DNA from: Bergeyella sp.
Lineage (GTDB): Bacteria; Bacteroidota; Bacteroidia; Flavobacteriales; Weeksellaceae
Length of the DNA: 64,000 nucleotides
Direction: 5' to 3'
Assembly: GCA_030263285.1 (NCBI GenBank)
Contig: SZYB01000001.1
Coordinates: 804,911 to 868,910 of the forward strand
The notes beneath the pieces are model-generated. The model had not been told where the DNA came from. It ran no database searches and saw only the letters and a list, made by a program, of their open reading frames with translations. This document shows, in pieces, positions 54,190 through 64,000 of this stretch (its first letter is position 1; every line of letters starts with the position of its first letter). A program made the translations under genes and the position numbers.

Positions 54190-56457
54190 ATGATATTTGA
54201 TCTTGATATGATAAAGAAGGTGTATGAACGCTATCCTGAGAGAATTTCAGCCGCGAGAAGAGCGGTGTGTAGGCCTTTGACCTTATCGGAGAAAATTCTA
54301 TATACGCATCTGTGGCAAGGAAATGCTACAGAGATTTATGAACGGGGAAGCTCGTATGTAGATTTTGCTCCGGATCGTGTCGCCATGCAGGATGCTACGG
54401 CACAAATGGCGCTTCTGCAGTTCATGCAGGCAGGAAAATCAAGGGTAGCAGTACCTTCTACCGTTCATGCAGACCACTTAATACAGGCAAAAGTGGGAGC
54501 AGATAGGGACTTACAGGAGGCTATAAATAAAAATTCTGAAGTTTTTAATTTTCTGAGTTCTGTTTGTAATAAATATGGCATCGGATTTTGGAAACCCGGT
54601 GCGGGAATCATTCATCAGGTTGTGCTGGAAAATTATGCATTCCCGGGGGGCATGATGATTGGCACAGATTCCCATACGGTGAATGCGGGAGGCCTTGGCA
54701 TGGTAGCGGTGGGCGTGGGAGGCGCAGATGCAGTGGACGTTATGGCGGGAATGGCATGGGAGCTTAAAATGCCAAAACTTATCGGGATAAAACTCACGGG
54801 AAAAATGAGCGGATGGACTTCTGCAAAAGATATCATACTAAAAGTGGCAGGGATTTTGACCGTAAAAGGTGGTACAGGGTGCATTGTAGAATACTTTGGA
54901 GAAGGTGCCAGATCCCTCTCTGCTACAGGAAAGGGCACCATATGTAATATGGGGGCAGAGATAGGAGCCACAACCTCCACCTTTGGTTATGATGATGCCA
55001 TGAGGAGATATCTTGCCGCAACGGGAAGACAAGAGGTTGTGGATGCTGCGGACAAAATAGCCGATCATCTCACCGGAGATCCTGAAGTGTACGAGTATCC
55101 GGAAAAATTTTTTGATCAGGTAATAGAAATTGATTTGTCAGAGCTTACTCCGCACCTTAACGGGCCTTTTACTCCGGATCTCGCTACCCCGATTTCTGAA
55201 TTCAGAGAAAAAGCAGAGGCAAATGGCTGGCCGCTGGAGGTAGAGTGGGCCCTCATAGGGTCTTGCACCAACTCTTCTTATGAAGATCTTTCCAGAGCTG
55301 CCTCCATTGTAGAGGATGCGGTAGAGAAAGGCGTAAAGCCTAAAGCTATGTTAGGGATCAACCCTGGATCTGAACAAGTAAAATATACTGCAGAAAGAGA
55401 CGGATTTCTAGATGCTTTTAGAAAACTGGATAATACAAGAATATTTACCAACGCCTGTGGTCCCTGTATAGGACAATGGGATAGGGAAGGATCTGAAAAA
55501 GGAGAAAAAAACTCCATCATTCATTCTTTCAACAGAAACTTCGCAAAAAGAGCGGACGGAAATCCCAATACGCATGCCTTTGTGGCCTCGCCGGAAATGG
55601 TAGCCGCCGTGGCAATATCCGGAAGGCTGGACTTTAACCCCATCACAGATACGTTAAAAACAGAATCAGGAGAGGAGGTAAAACTAAAAGAACCTAAGGG
55701 CTTGGAGCTTCCAGAAAAAGGTTTCGAGGTAGATGACAATGGCTATCAAGCACCTTCCGAAGACGGGTCTAAAGTAAAGGTGGAAGTAAAATCCGATTCG
55801 GATAGACTGCAGTTGCTGGAGCCTTTCCCGGCATGGGACGGAAAAAATATTACGGGAGCCAAAGTACTTATCAAAGCATTCGGAAAATGTACTACAGATC
55901 ACATTTCCATGGCGGGACCTTGGCTAAAATACAGGGGACATCTTGATAATATTTCGAACAATATGCTCATAGGTGCGGTGAATGCATATAATATGGAAAC
56001 CAATAAGGTGAAAAATCAGCTTACCGGAGAATATGGAGAAGTACCTGCTGTGCAAAGAGACTACAAAGCAAAGAAAATACCGACGATAGTTGTAGGAGAT
56101 CAAAACTACGGAGAAGGCTCCTCTAGGGAGCATGCAGCAATGGAACCGAGACATTTGGGCGTAAAAGCGGTACTCGTAAAGTCTTTTGCCCGTATCCATG
56201 AGACGAACCTGAAAAAACAGGGGATGTTAGCTTTAACCTTTGCAAATGAATCTGATTACGAAAAAATTAGGGAAGACGACACGGTGAATTTCTTGGATCT
56301 CGATAGGTTTGCACCGGGAAAACAGATATCATTAGAGTTTCTTCATAAAGATGGGACCCGGGATGTGATCCGGACTAACCATACCTATAATGAGCAACAA
56401 ATTGATTGGTTCAGGGCAGGCTCTGCTCTCAACCTCATCAGACAACAGGAACTGTAA
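54190..56457 (+). CDS. Aconitate hydratase (mitochondrial-type)
   Basis: Protein of 755 residues. TCA-cycle enzyme that isomerises citrate through cis-aconitate at a 4Fe-4S cluster. Cluster Cys in [11 protein letters not shown] and [13 protein letters not shown]; substrate segments [16 protein letters not shown] and [20 protein letters not shown]; swivel-domain motif [20 protein letters not shown]. The architecture and length match the eukaryotic mitochondrial type that Bacteroidota use rather than AcnA or AcnB of enterics. Confidence 0.96.
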   Translation: MIFDLDMIKKVYERYPERISAARRAVCRPLTLSEKILYTHLWQGNATEIYERGSSYVDFAPDRVAMQDATAQMALLQFMQAGKSRVAVPSTVHADHLIQAKVGADRDLQEAINKNSEVFNFLSSVCNKYGIGFWKPGAGIIHQVVLENYAFPGGMMIGTDSHTVNAGGLGMVAVGVGGADAVDVMAGMAWELKMPKLIGIKLTGKMSGWTSAKDIILKVAGILTVKGGTGCIVEYFGEGARSLSATGKGTICNMGAEIGATTSTFGYDDAMRRYLAATGRQEVVDAADKIADHLTGDPEVYEYPEKFFDQVIEIDLSELTPHLNGPFTPDLATPISEFREKAEANGWPLEVEWALIGSCTNSSYEDLSRAASIVEDAVEKGVKPKAMLGINPGSEQVKYTAERDGFLDAFRKLDNTRIFTNACGPCIGQWDREGSEKGEKNSIIHSFNRNFAKRADGNPNTHAFVASPEMVAAVAISGRLDFNPITDTLKTESGEEVKLKEPKGLELPEKGFEVDDNGYQAPSEDGSKVKVEVKSDSDRLQLLEPFPAWDGKNITGAKVLIKAFGKCTTDHISMAGPWLKYRGHLDNISNNMLIGAVNAYNMETNKVKNQLTGEYGEVPAVQRDYKAKKIPTIVVGDQNYGEGSSREHAAMEPRHLGVKAVLVKSFARIHETNLKKQGMLALTFANESDYEKIREDDTVNFLDLDRFAPGKQISLEFLHKDGTRDVIRTNHTYNEQQIDWFRAGSALNLIRQQEL

Positions 56458-56853
56458 TTCTATTCAGATATTGATATAGCGCTGCGACACCGGATCTCCT
56501 CAGATTTTAGGCGGTCTTGTGTTGCTGTGTTTTATGCGCTAACTGATTTTTATACATATCCGATGTTTTATAAGCAATTCCCAAAACTCCTGGTTGTAGC
56601 TTTTTTCTGCTGAAAGATGAAAAACATCCGAATAGATAGCCGTTTATTTTTTTCGATATATCATACGATTCGCTCAATTTTGGTATCTCCTCTAGTTAAT
56701 AGTTAAAGGTCTTCTCACAAAAAATAAATCGAGAAAAAAAAGAACCCTCAATTTTCAACGAAAAAGAGAAGCGGAAAGATAATGGACAAAATGAAGTACA
56801 AATATAGAGTCAAAAAACAATACGAGAAAGATGTAAACTATAATTTCCCAACA
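56458..56853. other. Intergenic region, possible 56-codon minus-strand ORF
   Basis: About 400 bases without a supported gene. On the minus strand a -7 box TATATTTG (56799-56806) is followed by an AGAGGAG at about 56690 and a TTG-started frame 56677-56507 (LSESYDISKKINGYLFG then KKLQPGVLGIAYKTSDMYKN). It reads protein-like but has no recognised relative, so I do not call it a gene. Confidence 0.3.
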
Positions 56854-57528
56854 TTATAAACAAGCCTTCCAAAGAGGATCTTGTGTGGGCAAGGGAGCCT
56901 CCACAATTATTTTTTCTTGAGAAACCGGATGTACAAAACTTAATCTCCTTGCATGAAGAGATATTCCTCCCCCTAAGTTAGATCTTGGTGCGCCATACTT
57001 TAGATCCCCCTTTATAGGAATTCCTATATACGAAAGTTGTGCCCTTATCTGGTGATGACGCCCCGTTTCCAGATCTATCTCCAGTAAAAAATATCTTTCT
57101 AAAGACTTTATCACAGAATAAGTAAGGATAGACTCTTTTGCATGGGGAGTTGGGTGTCTGTATACCACCGCTTTATTATTTTTCTCGTTTTTCCTAAGGT
57201 AATGAACTAATCTTTGGGATCTTGGGATCCCCTCTTTGGGGACTAAAGCCCAATACTTTTTTTGTATTTCTCTTCTCTTTACCATCCGTGTAAGCCGAGA
57301 AAGTGCCTTAGAAGTTTTAGCAAAAATAACCAGACCGGAAGTAGGCCGATCTATTCTGTGTACAAGCCCCAAGAAAACATTACCAGGTTTTTTATCTCTG
57401 TCTTTTATAAAAGATCTCAAAAGATCCAAAAGTGAAAGATCTCCAGTTTTGTCTCCCTGTACCAACTGTCCCACCTTTTTATTTATAATAAGTAGGTGGT
57501 TATCTTCGTATACAATCTGACGTTTCAA
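56854..57528 (-). CDS. RluA-family rRNA/tRNA pseudouridine synthase
   Basis: Protein of 224 residues without the S4 domain. Catalytic Asp in VHRIDRPTSGLVIFAKTSKA (HRxDxxTSG), substrate-binding LETGRHHQIRAQLSYIGIPI, and GGISLHARRLSFVHPVS. The start is TTG at 57528 (MKRQIVYEDN); no ATG is available near it. It isomerises uridine in structured RNA; the target position is not shown. Confidence 0.9.
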   Translation of the reverse strand: MKRQIVYEDNHLLIINKKVGQLVQGDKTGDLSLLDLLRSFIKDRDKKPGNVFLGLVHRIDRPTSGLVIFAKTSKALSRLTRMVKRREIQKKYWALVPKEGIPRSQRLVHYLRKNEKNNKAVVYRHPTPHAKESILTYSVIKSLERYFLLEIDLETGRHHQIRAQLSYIGIPIKGDLKYGAPRSNLGGGISLHARRLSFVHPVSQEKIIVEAPLPTQDPLWKACL

Positions 57529-57753
57529 ATTTTATTTTTAGTAAAAATAAATCATATTCTCTATTCAAAAAATGACACCTATAGAGAACTTGCTCCGTTC
57601 CATTGAGAAGCTTTGGTTTTATACCGCAGTACCACATCTCCAAAACTACTGTTCTGTAAAACTTTGTCCAGAAAATCTCGCATAGAGAGACAAAAGGGAA
57701 AAGCCCTCAAAAACGATATCCTGACTGTAAAATTTAAACAAAACATCCATGAA

Positions 57754-58509
57754 CTATCTAAAAGACTCAATGATCTTCCTAGAAAAATCTGTCAGTACAA
57801 GCTCTCCACTCATTTTGGCCCGCTCCATAAGAAGTCTATCCCAATGTGATGTGCCTTCCCAAAAGACTCGTTTTATCCTTTTCATAGCCTCCGGATGATA
57901 GGCAGAAAGAGTAGCAGAAAATTTCTTTACGGCCTCACTCATCTCTCTACATGTAGAAAAAACCTCTTGATACAGACCTTTATCTTTTGCCCATTTTGCA
58001 CTGAAAAATTCGGCAGGTTTTAAGGTCATTTCGCTAAAAGCAGAAACACCCACTTTTCTTTCCACTGCAGGACCTATCACAAAAGGACCTATACCTATGC
58101 CCAGCTCACTAAGACGCAGGGAAGCCTCCTGGACAGCAAATACATAATCTGCTGCAGCAATAAGCCCAACTCCACCGCCTACCACCTTCCCTTGTACCTC
58201 CGCAATCACAAACTGTGATGTCTTCCGCATAGCGTTTATAACACGAGCAAAACCCGAAAAAAAAGCAACACTTTCTTCTTTGGTCCGTATGGACAAAAGT
58301 TCATCAAAAGAAGCTCCCGCACAAAATGCCTGCTCCCCCTTGCTTTTCAAAACAATAACACGAACCACCTTCTCTCTGCCTACAGCACTTATGGTCTTTG
58401 CCAGTTCCTCCAGCAGATTTCCGGGTAAAGAATTACCTTTAGGATGAGCAAACGCAACAACAGCTATCCCCTTGTCTATTTGTAAATCCAATGACCCTTT
58501 ATTATCCAT
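57754..58509 (-). CDS. Enoyl-CoA hydratase/isomerase family protein
   Basis: Protein of 251 residues from ATG 58509, which overlaps the panB stop by 8 bases (ATGGATAA). Oxyanion-hole parts [19 protein letters not shown] and [20 protein letters not shown] are present. The first catalytic Glu position is GVGLIAAA (no Glu), while the second is [13 protein letters not shown], so it departs from true hydratases and could be an isomerase or methylglutaconyl-CoA-hydratase-like enzyme. Co-transcribed with panB. Confidence 0.85.
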   Translation of the reverse strand: MDNKGSLDLQIDKGIAVVAFAHPKGNSLPGNLLEELAKTISAVGREKVVRVIVLKSKGEQAFCAGASFDELLSIRTKEESVAFFSGFARVINAMRKTSQFVIAEVQGKVVGGGVGLIAAADYVFAVQEASLRLSELGIGIGPFVIGPAVERKVGVSAFSEMTLKPAEFFSAKWAKDKGLYQEVFSTCREMSEAVKKFSATLSAYHPEAMKRIKRVFWEGTSHWDRLLMERAKMSGELVLTDFSRKIIESFR

Positions 58510-59323
58510 AACTTTCACTCTCGTTCGGAAATCTCAAGTTTTTCACATCTTCTACGTATTGTTCCACAGCAGAAGTAATCTCTGTATATAAATTGAGATA
58601 ACGTCTCAAAAACTTTGGGGAAAAATCTTTATTCATGCCCACCATATCTTGGTATACAAGTACCTGACCATCACAATAAACACCGGCTCCTATCCCGATG
58701 GTAGGAATAGAAAGCACCCCGGAAACTTCCTTTGCCAAAAGGGTGGGTATTTTTTCCAGCACAATAGAAAAACAGCCTAATGACTCAAGCAGCAAAGCAT
58801 CAGATTTTAGCTTTTGTGCTTCGGACTCTTCTTTTGCCCGTAGTTTATAGCTGCCCAACTGATAAATGCTCTGAGGAGTAAGTCCCAAATGCCCCATAAC
58901 GGGAATTCCAGCGTTGACAATCCTTACGACAGACTCTTTGATCTCCACCCCTCCCTCCAACTTTACTGCATGAGCACCGGATTCTTTCATAATACGCACT
59001 GCAGAATCAAGGGCTTTTTTGGGGTCACTCCGGTAATAACCGAACGGAAGATCTACGATAACCATTGCACGGTCTACCCCCCGCACTACCCCCTGTGCGT
59101 GATAGATCATCTGCTCAAGTGTAACAGGGAGTGTCGTCTGGTGACCTGCCATAACGTTGGAGGCCGAATCTCCCACAAGAATTGCATCTATTTTTGCAGC
59201 ATCCAAAATTCTCGCGGTGGTAAAATCATAAGCGGTGAGCATAGAAACCTTCTCCCCCTCTTCCTTCATTCTTCTAAAGGTTTCGGTAGTTATCTTATCA
59301 TCCGGCTTTGCATGTACAGACAT
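58502..59323 (-). CDS. panB: 3-methyl-2-oxobutanoate hydroxymethyltransferase
   Basis: Protein of 273 residues from ATG 59323 ([10 protein letters not shown]). It makes ketopantoate for coenzyme A synthesis. Motifs: [67 protein letters not shown] and [24 protein letters not shown] frame begins five codons earlier and is less likely. It is followed by an overlapping crotonase gene. Confidence 0.96.
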   Translation of the reverse strand: MSVHAKPDDKITTETFRRMKEEGEKVSMLTAYDFTTARILDAAKIDAILVGDSASNVMAGHQTTLPVTLEQMIYHAQGVVRGVDRAMVIVDLPFGYYRSDPKKALDSAVRIMKESGAHAVKLEGGVEIKESVVRIVNAGIPVMGHLGLTPQSIYQLGSYKLRAKEESEAQKLKSDALLLESLGCFSIVLEKIPTLLAKEVSGVLSIPTIGIGAGVYCDGQVLVYQDMVGMNKDFSPKFLRRYLNLYTEITSAVEQYVEDVKNLRFPNESESYG

Positions 59324-59360
59324 AGATTTAAAAATCAATAGACATTTCTCATATTGGTAA

Positions 59361-60074
59361 CTACAGACTCACCCTAGCTAATTTTGTGAGTTTTTCGTGG
59401 TCCAATATTTTGATGTTTCTTCCCTCCACAGAGATAAGAAGGTCTGTCCTGAACTCGGATATCAATCGTATTGCACTTTCTGTAGCAGTACCTATAAGGT
59501 TCGCTATTTCTTCTCTGGTAAGAGAAATATTAATATAACCTTCGGTATCTTTACCCAATTTTTTTTCGAGCAAAAGCAAGATTTCTGCCAAGCGTTCCCT
59601 CACCGTTTTGTGAGCCAAAAAAGCAACGGTATTAGAAGATTCTCCCAGCTCATAAGCTATTTTCTGCAACATGCAATAGGAAAGTGTAGAGTTACCCTGA
59701 AGAAGGTAAATGAAAATGCCGGACGGAATAAACACCGCCTCCAGTTGAGTCATTGCCTCCGCTCTCGCTCCCAATAACTCACCGCAAAGCAAAGATCTGT
59801 ACCCTATAAGATCTCCCTCTTTTATAAAGCGAAGAATCTGTTCCTTACCATAAACACTGGTCTTGGAAAGTTTTGCCGTTCCTTTGGCTATAAAAAAGAC
59901 CCCTTTTGCCACTTCTCCCTCGTCAAATAGCACCGCCCCTTTCTTAAACGAAAGTACAAGCCTTGCATCCTCGTACTTCTCAAAATCCTCCAGCGAGAGC
60001 CTCTCTTCCAGAGCAACTATATCAAAAGCACAACGCGTACCCCGCCCCGCACACGCCCGAGTGTTTGTATACAT
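59361..60074 (-). CDS. Crp/Fnr-family transcription regulator near cbb3 oxidase genes
   Basis: Protein of 237 residues from ATG 60074. N-terminal cyclic-nucleotide-binding-like domain ([34 protein letters not shown]) and C-terminal HTH ([33 protein letters not shown]). It contains four cysteines (8, 15, 97, 134) in a spacing unlike E. coli FNR. It is divergent from ccoI-ccoS-ccoN, so oxygen or redox control of those genes is a strong inference. The frame is open to 60122, but the natural start is MYTNTRAC. No certain FNR box was found. Confidence 0.85.
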   Translation of the reverse strand: MYTNTRACAGRGTRCAFDIVALEERLSLEDFEKYEDARLVLSFKKGAVLFDEGEVAKGVFFIAKGTAKLSKTSVYGKEQILRFIKEGDLIGYRSLLCGELLGARAEAMTQLEAVFIPSGIFIYLLQGNSTLSYCMLQKIAYELGESSNTVAFLAHKTVRERLAEILLLLEKKLGKDTEGYINISLTREEIANLIGTATESAIRLISEFRTDLLISVEGRNIKILDHEKLTKLARVSL

Positions 60075-60135
60075 AACGTACCTTTTGACGGACAATTTAA
60101 CGTTTTTTAGCGAAAACCACAAGTAATATTTTTTC

Positions 60136-60143
60136 TAATTTTG
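60136..60143 (+). promoter_or_regulatory. -7 box of ccoI
   Basis: TAATTTTG matches TAnnTTTG, eight bases before the ATG at 60152. The regulator gene's own promoter must lie in the same 77-base gap. Confidence 0.5.
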
Positions 60144-60151
60144 CCGCAAGA

Positions 60152-62551
60152 ATGAGTCAAAAAAGTACAAAATGCTTTCATTGCGGAGACGATATAACTT
60201 CGTCTGAATTCTCTTCCGAAGAAAAGAGATTTTGTTGTCTGGGGTGCAAATCCGTTTACGAGATACTAAACAGCAATCACCTTACCACCTTTTACACACT
60301 AAACCGGGAGGCAGGAAACAGACCCGAAGAAAATACCACCGCTTTTGACTATCTGGATACACCGGAAATCTTTGACAAAATAACAGACTTCTCCGACGGA
60401 AAAACCGCCGTGGTTAACTTCAAAATTCCTTCTATACATTGCTCTTCCTGTATATGGCTTCTGGAAAGCCTAAGAACACTGAACAAAAATATCTATTTTT
60501 CACAAGTGAATTTTACCAGAAAAACCTTACAGATTTCTTTCTCTCAAGAGAACATCCAGTTAAGTGACCTGGCAAAATTTCTGACAAAATTGGGATATAA
60601 ACCCGTTATCAGTCTTGAAACTTCAGAAAAAAAAGACGATCCGGCAGACAGAGGACTTCTGATAAAGTTAGCCGTTGCGGGATTTGCTTTCGGAAATGGA
60701 ATGTTTTTTAGCTTCCCGGAATATATTGGAGGAAATGACATCTGGATAGAAAGCTACAAAAATCTCTTTCGTGGGATCATGTTTCTTCTGGCCAGTGCAG
60801 TATTGTTCTTCTCTGCTTCAGATTATTTCCGATCTGCCCTCTATGCCCTGAAAAACAAGGTCATTAATATAGAAGTTCCCATCACTATTGGGATTGTGGT
60901 ACTGTACGGAAGAAGTACCTACGAAATCTACACAGACAAAGGACCGGGATATTTTGATACTCTCTGTGGTTTACTTTTTTTTATGCTACTGGGAAAAATT
61001 TTCCAAAAAAAAACCTACTCCTCTCTTTCATATGAAAGGGATTATAAGTCATTCTACCCCATTGCCGTCACAAGAGTGGAAAAAAACAAAACCCACAAAA
61101 ACATATTACTTTCTGAGATAAAAGTAGGCGATCGTATCTGGGTCAGAAATCAAGAAATCATCCCGGTAGATGCTGTGCTCATAGAAGGAGAAGGAAATAT
61201 AGACAATAGTTTTATCACGGGAGAAAGTGTCAAGGTAGAAAAAAAAACCGGCGACAAAATCTATGCGGGGGGGAAACAGGTAGGAAAAGCCATAGAGCTG
61301 GAAGTAGTAAAAAATGTAGACCAAAGCTATCTTACCCAACTGTGGAATAAGGAAGCATTTAAAAAAAAAGAAAGAGGATTCGACTCTATTACCAATAAAG
61401 TAAGTAAATACTTTACCTACGTCATCCTTTTCATTACACTTCTCTCGGGGATATATTGGTATGACAGAGATACAGAGAAGATGTATCAAGTAATATCCGC
61501 TGTTCTTATCGTAGCATGTCCGTGCGCTCTGGCACTCTCGGCTCCCTTTACACTGGGGCACATGATGAGAATTTTTGGCAAACACAAATGCTACGTAAAA
61601 GACACCCTTACCATAGAAAAACTAAGCAAAATAGATACACTGGTATTCGATAAAACAGGAACGATTACGGTCAATAGAACTCAGAATATCTGCTATGAAG
61701 GAAAAAAACTGGCAAAAAATGACCTCATATGCCTGAAAGACATTACAAAAAACTCGAATCATCCCCTATCAAAATTGTTGTATCACTTTTTATCCGGTGA
61801 AGTCGGAGGCTCAAAATCAGATAAAAAAGTGAATTTGTACAAAGAGTTTTTAGGAAAAGGTATATTAGCCACCATAGGAGAAAACACTTACAGGCTAGGA
61901 TCCGCATCATTTGTGGGAAGAACAGAAAAAAAAACAGAAACAATGGTTCACCTACAAAAAAACAACAGATATCTGGGAAAATTCATAATTAGAAATGACT
62001 ACAGAAAAGGTGTCGATATCATGTTTGCTTCCTTAGAAAAGTACACCCTTTATATCCTGAGTGGAGACAACTCCTCAGAGGAGGAAACCTTGAGAAAAAT
62101 GGCGCCCCAAATATCAGATTTCAGATTTAACCAGTCTCCGGAGGACAAACTTAATTTTATATTACAACTCCAGGAACAAAACAAAAAAGTGGCCATGTTG
62201 GGAGACGGACTCAATGATGCCGGTGCACTCAAACAGAGCGATGTAGGTTTTGCGATAGCAGATAATGCAAACACGTTTACCCCGGCTTCAGATATTATAA
62301 TAAGTGGAGACGCTCTCCCTCATATTGCCCATTTTCTGGTCCTTAGCAAGTCTGCCATAAAACTGGTGAAAGCCATGTTTGTGATCAGTTTTTTATATAA
62401 CACAATAGGTCTCGGCTACGCTGTTACGGGAAATCTCTCCCCATTAACAGCGGCCATTCTTATGCCCGCAAGCTCCATCTCTGTGGTGATATTCTCCACC
62501 ATTTCTACAAAGTTTATATCGAAATTTTTTTTCAAAAAAAAGTCTATTTAG
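60152..62551 (+). CDS. ccoI: CcoI/FixI copper P1B-type ATPase
   Basis: Protein of 799 residues. An N-terminal cysteine-rich domain (CFHCGDDI...FCCLGCKSVYE) and a heavy-metal-associated domain (IPSIHCSSCIWLLESL) precede the transport helices. Helix motif VACPCALALS (CPC), phosphorylation DKTGTITV, HP motif SNHPLSKL and hinge LGDGLNDAGAL. Length and Cys-rich front are typical of FixI/CcoI, which supplies copper to the cbb3 cytochrome oxidase. ccoS and ccoN follow directly. Confidence 0.95.
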   Translation: MSQKSTKCFHCGDDITSSEFSSEEKRFCCLGCKSVYEILNSNHLTTFYTLNREAGNRPEENTTAFDYLDTPEIFDKITDFSDGKTAVVNFKIPSIHCSSCIWLLESLRTLNKNIYFSQVNFTRKTLQISFSQENIQLSDLAKFLTKLGYKPVISLETSEKKDDPADRGLLIKLAVAGFAFGNGMFFSFPEYIGGNDIWIESYKNLFRGIMFLLASAVLFFSASDYFRSALYALKNKVINIEVPITIGIVVLYGRSTYEIYTDKGPGYFDTLCGLLFFMLLGKIFQKKTYSSLSYERDYKSFYPIAVTRVEKNKTHKNILLSEIKVGDRIWVRNQEIIPVDAVLIEGEGNIDNSFITGESVKVEKKTGDKIYAGGKQVGKAIELEVVKNVDQSYLTQLWNKEAFKKKERGFDSITNKVSKYFTYVILFITLLSGIYWYDRDTEKMYQVISAVLIVACPCALALSAPFTLGHMMRIFGKHKCYVKDTLTIEKLSKIDTLVFDKTGTITVNRTQNICYEGKKLAKNDLICLKDITKNSNHPLSKLLYHFLSGEVGGSKSDKKVNLYKEFLGKGILATIGENTYRLGSASFVGRTEKKTETMVHLQKNNRYLGKFIIRNDYRKGVDIMFASLEKYTLYILSGDNSSEEETLRKMAPQISDFRFNQSPEDKLNFILQLQEQNKKVAMLGDGLNDAGALKQSDVGFAIADNANTFTPASDIIISGDALPHIAHFLVLSKSAIKLVKAMFVISFLYNTIGLGYAVTGNLSPLTAAILMPASSISVVIFSTISTKFISKFFFKKKSI

Positions 62552-62607
62552 AATCATTTTAAATTCCTTGCATAGGGCTTTTCTTAGCGAATGTCATTAT
62601 TTTTGGT

Positions 62608-62615
62608 TAAATTTG
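62608..62615 (+). promoter_or_regulatory. -7 box of ccoS-ccoN
   Basis: TAAATTTG matches TAnnTTTG, 32 bases before the ATG at 62648. It gives ccoS/ccoN a promoter in addition to read-through from ccoI. Confidence 0.5.
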
Positions 62616-62647
62616 CAGACCCAAAAGTTTGTAGCTTCATTACCAGT

Positions 62648-62848
62648 ATGGACATACTTTATTTGATGATATTATGTAGTCTTTCGTTGGCTGTGGTTTT
62701 TCTTATCATTTTTATCGCAAGTGCAAAAAAAGGACAGTTTGAAGATGATGAATCGCCGGCTGTGCGCATACTACTGGAAGACGAAAGCTCAATAAAAAAT
62801 GAAAGCGTTGAGCGCGAGAAAGATACTCTAAAAACTGAAAAAAGATAA
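62648..62848 (+). CDS. ccoS: cbb3 oxidase assembly protein CcoS
   Basis: Protein of 66 residues from ATG 62648. One membrane helix (LYLMILCSLSLAVVFLIIFI) followed by the CcoS hallmark KKGQFEDDESPAVRILLEDE. It helps insert the cofactors of the cbb3 oxidase. A frame extends upstream to 62591, but the -7 box and the CcoS-type MDILYL start fix the shorter protein. ccoN begins 16 bases later. Confidence 0.92.
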   Translation: MDILYLMILCSLSLAVVFLIIFIASAKKGQFEDDESPAVRILLEDESSIKNESVEREKDTLKTEKR

Positions 62849-62864
62849 TTTTTTTCCCTAATTT

Positions 62865-64000
62865 ATGGAAACACAAAAGTTTAGTTATGACAATAGCATA
62901 GTAAGAGCCTTTCTATATGCTACTGTTGTTTTTGGTCTCATTGGTTTTTTGCTGGGACTTACCGCTGCGCTGATGCTTTTTTATCCCGAGTTGCCAGAGT
63001 TTTTATTCGGTACCGATGACGAAACGATCGTCAGCCTATTTAAAGGAGATTTGCAGGGACTTATCAATACCAAAGGTGCTTTTGGGTTTGGACGAATAAG
63101 AATGTTGCATACCAGTGCTGTAATATTCGCTTTTGTTTGTAATTATGTTTTTGCCGGGGTATACTACTCTCTGCAAAGACTTCTCAAAACCAGAATGTAC
63201 AGTGACCTGCTCTCATGGATCCACTTCTGGACGTGGCAAGTTATGATTCTCTGTACGGTTATTACCTTCCTTATGGGGATCAATACTTCAAAGGAATATG
63301 CCGAACACGAGTGGCCTATAGATATTCTCATTGCCTTTTCATGGCTTATTTTTGGTATCAATATGTTCGTCACTATTGCGAAGAGAAGGATAAGACATCT
63401 CTACGTCGCAATATGGTTTTACATAGGAACGTGGGTGGCAGTACTTATGCTACACTTGTTCAACAATCTAGAGGTTCCCCTTTCCTTTACCAATTGGAAA
63501 TCATATTCTGCTTACGCAGGAGTAAAAGACGCTCTCGTACAGTGGTGGTATGGACACAATGCCGTAGCCTTCGTACTCACCACACCCGTATTGGGATTGA
63601 TGTATTACTTTATACCTAAGGCGTCCGGCAGACCCGTTTTCTCTTATAAACTATCTATCATACATTTTTGGTCACTTATCTTTGTCTACATTTGGGCAGG
63701 ACCTCACCATTTACAATACACTTCTCTTCCTGCCTGGGCTCAGGCTTTGGGCACAGGATTTTCTATCATGCTGATTGCCCCGTCTTGGGGAGGAATGCTT
63801 AACGGTCTTCTTACCTTAAGAGGGGCTTGGGACAAAGTGAGAGAAGATCCCATACTCAAATTTTTTGTGGTGGCTGTGACCTGCTATGGTATGGCCACGT
63901 TTGAGGGACCTCTGCTCGCCACAAAAACTCTCAATTCCATAGGGCACTATACCGACTGGGTAATAGGACACGTACATTTAGGAGCGTTAGGATGGAATGG
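62865..64000 (+). CDS. ccoN: cbb3-type cytochrome c oxidase subunit I (CcoN), partial
   Basis: Open to the window end with 378 whole codons visible. ATG 62865 (METQKFSYDNSIVRAF). Twelve-helix heme-copper oxidase fold in progress: low-spin heme His in RIRMLHTSAVIFAF, Cu-B ligands in QWWYGHNAVAFVL and WAGPHHLQYTSLPAWAQ, and heme ligands in GHVHLGALGWNG at the very end. In Flavobacteriia this gene is often fused with ccoO; the window stops too early to tell. It receives copper through CcoI and follows ccoS by 16 bases. Confidence 0.95.
   Translation, partial: METQKFSYDNSIVRAFLYATVVFGLIGFLLGLTAALMLFYPELPEFLFGTDDETIVSLFKGDLQGLINTKGAFGFGRIRMLHTSAVIFAFVCNYVFAGVYYSLQRLLKTRMYSDLLSWIHFWTWQVMILCTVITFLMGINTSKEYAEHEWPIDILIAFSWLIFGINMFVTIAKRRIRHLYVAIWFYIGTWVAVLMLHLFNNLEVPLSFTNWKSYSAYAGVKDALVQWWYGHNAVAFVLTTPVLGLMYYFIPKASGRPVFSYKLSIIHFWSLIFVYIWAGPHHLQYTSLPAWAQALGTGFSIMLIAPSWGGMLNGLLTLRGAWDKVREDPILKFFVVAVTCYGMATFEGPLLATKTLNSIGHYTDWVIGHVHLGALGWN

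Noticed and set aside
57579..57770. Small minus-strand frame between the pseudouridine synthase and crotonase genes
   Set aside because: No signal, domain or start motif, and it overlaps the crotonase 3' end.
60075..60151. FNR-type box TTGAC-N4-AATTT in the regulator/ccoI gap
   Set aside because: Only one half resembles the TTGAT-N4-ATCAA consensus, so it is not supported.
62591..62647. Longer N-terminus of ccoS from an upstream ATG
   Set aside because: It would start before the -7 box at 62608-62615 and adds residues not found in CcoS.

Overview
The window reads as chromosome of a Flavobacteriia member, most likely family Weeksellaceae (Chryseobacterium/Riemerella/Bergeyella relatives). 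The support is a low-to-middle GC content, many promoters with the Bacteroidota -7 motif TAnnTTTG and almost no Shine-Dalgarno sequences, SusC-type and TonB-dependent receptors, a SprE/PorW-like type IX secretion lipoprotein, a mitochondrial-type aconitase and a cbb3 oxidase operon. No phage, transposase, CRISPR array or obvious island is present. I cannot name the genus from sequence alone.

Layout. 0-8.1 kb: start of a SusC-like receptor, then a heavy-metal efflux unit transcribed leftward (response regulator, histidine kinase, CzcC-, CzcB- and CzcA-like proteins). 8.2-14.8 kb: rmuC, an rRNA/tRNA methyltransferase, a small lipoprotein, an unrecognised membrane protein/lipoprotein pair, and a folate/U32-ferredoxin group. 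15-22.3 kb: envelope genes (DegP/HtrA protease, LptD, RidA, amidase), then rpsT between two tRNA-Glu(TTC) genes. 22.3-25.8 kb: a low-density stretch with a membrane protein split at an A10 tract, aroQ, and a heavily decayed M48 metalloprotease. 25.8-37.3 kb: an MlaE/MlaF-type lipid ABC transporter with an outer-membrane barrel, miaE, the SprE-like lipoprotein with maf, kdsC-like, ROK kinase and metK, then a divergent oxyR/catalase pair. 37.4-46 kb: crotonase, dCMP deaminase, xerD, NUDIX, a decayed beta-barrel gene, and a leftward run of HU-like membrane protein, thioesterase, dehydrogenase, serine hydrolase and Ig-like lipoprotein. 46-54 kb: a three-gene TonB-receptor unit resembling zinc-uptake loci, a third decayed gene, and a TonB receptor behind a TPP riboswitch. 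54-64 kb: aconitase, pseudouridine synthase, crotonase, panB, then a Crp/Fnr regulator divergent from ccoI-ccoS-ccoN, which runs off the end.

Main themes. (1) Metal and cofactor traffic: a two-component-linked RND pump, a ZnuD-like receptor, copper ATPase CcoI, and a thiamine-regulated receptor. (2) Gene decay: three + strand genes are multiply frameshifted, and a fourth locus on the - strand is broken at a homopolymer. (3) Transcription signals: several genes have the -7 box only 4-8 bases before the start codon, which implies leaderless or nearly leaderless mRNAs. (4) lptD has an open reading frame that encodes a complete signal peptide but has no ATG/GTG/TTG in front of it. No wholly new multi-gene system is demonstrated. 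The best candidates for undescribed biology are the 11.1-12.8 kb pair, the A10-split membrane protein and the lptD start.
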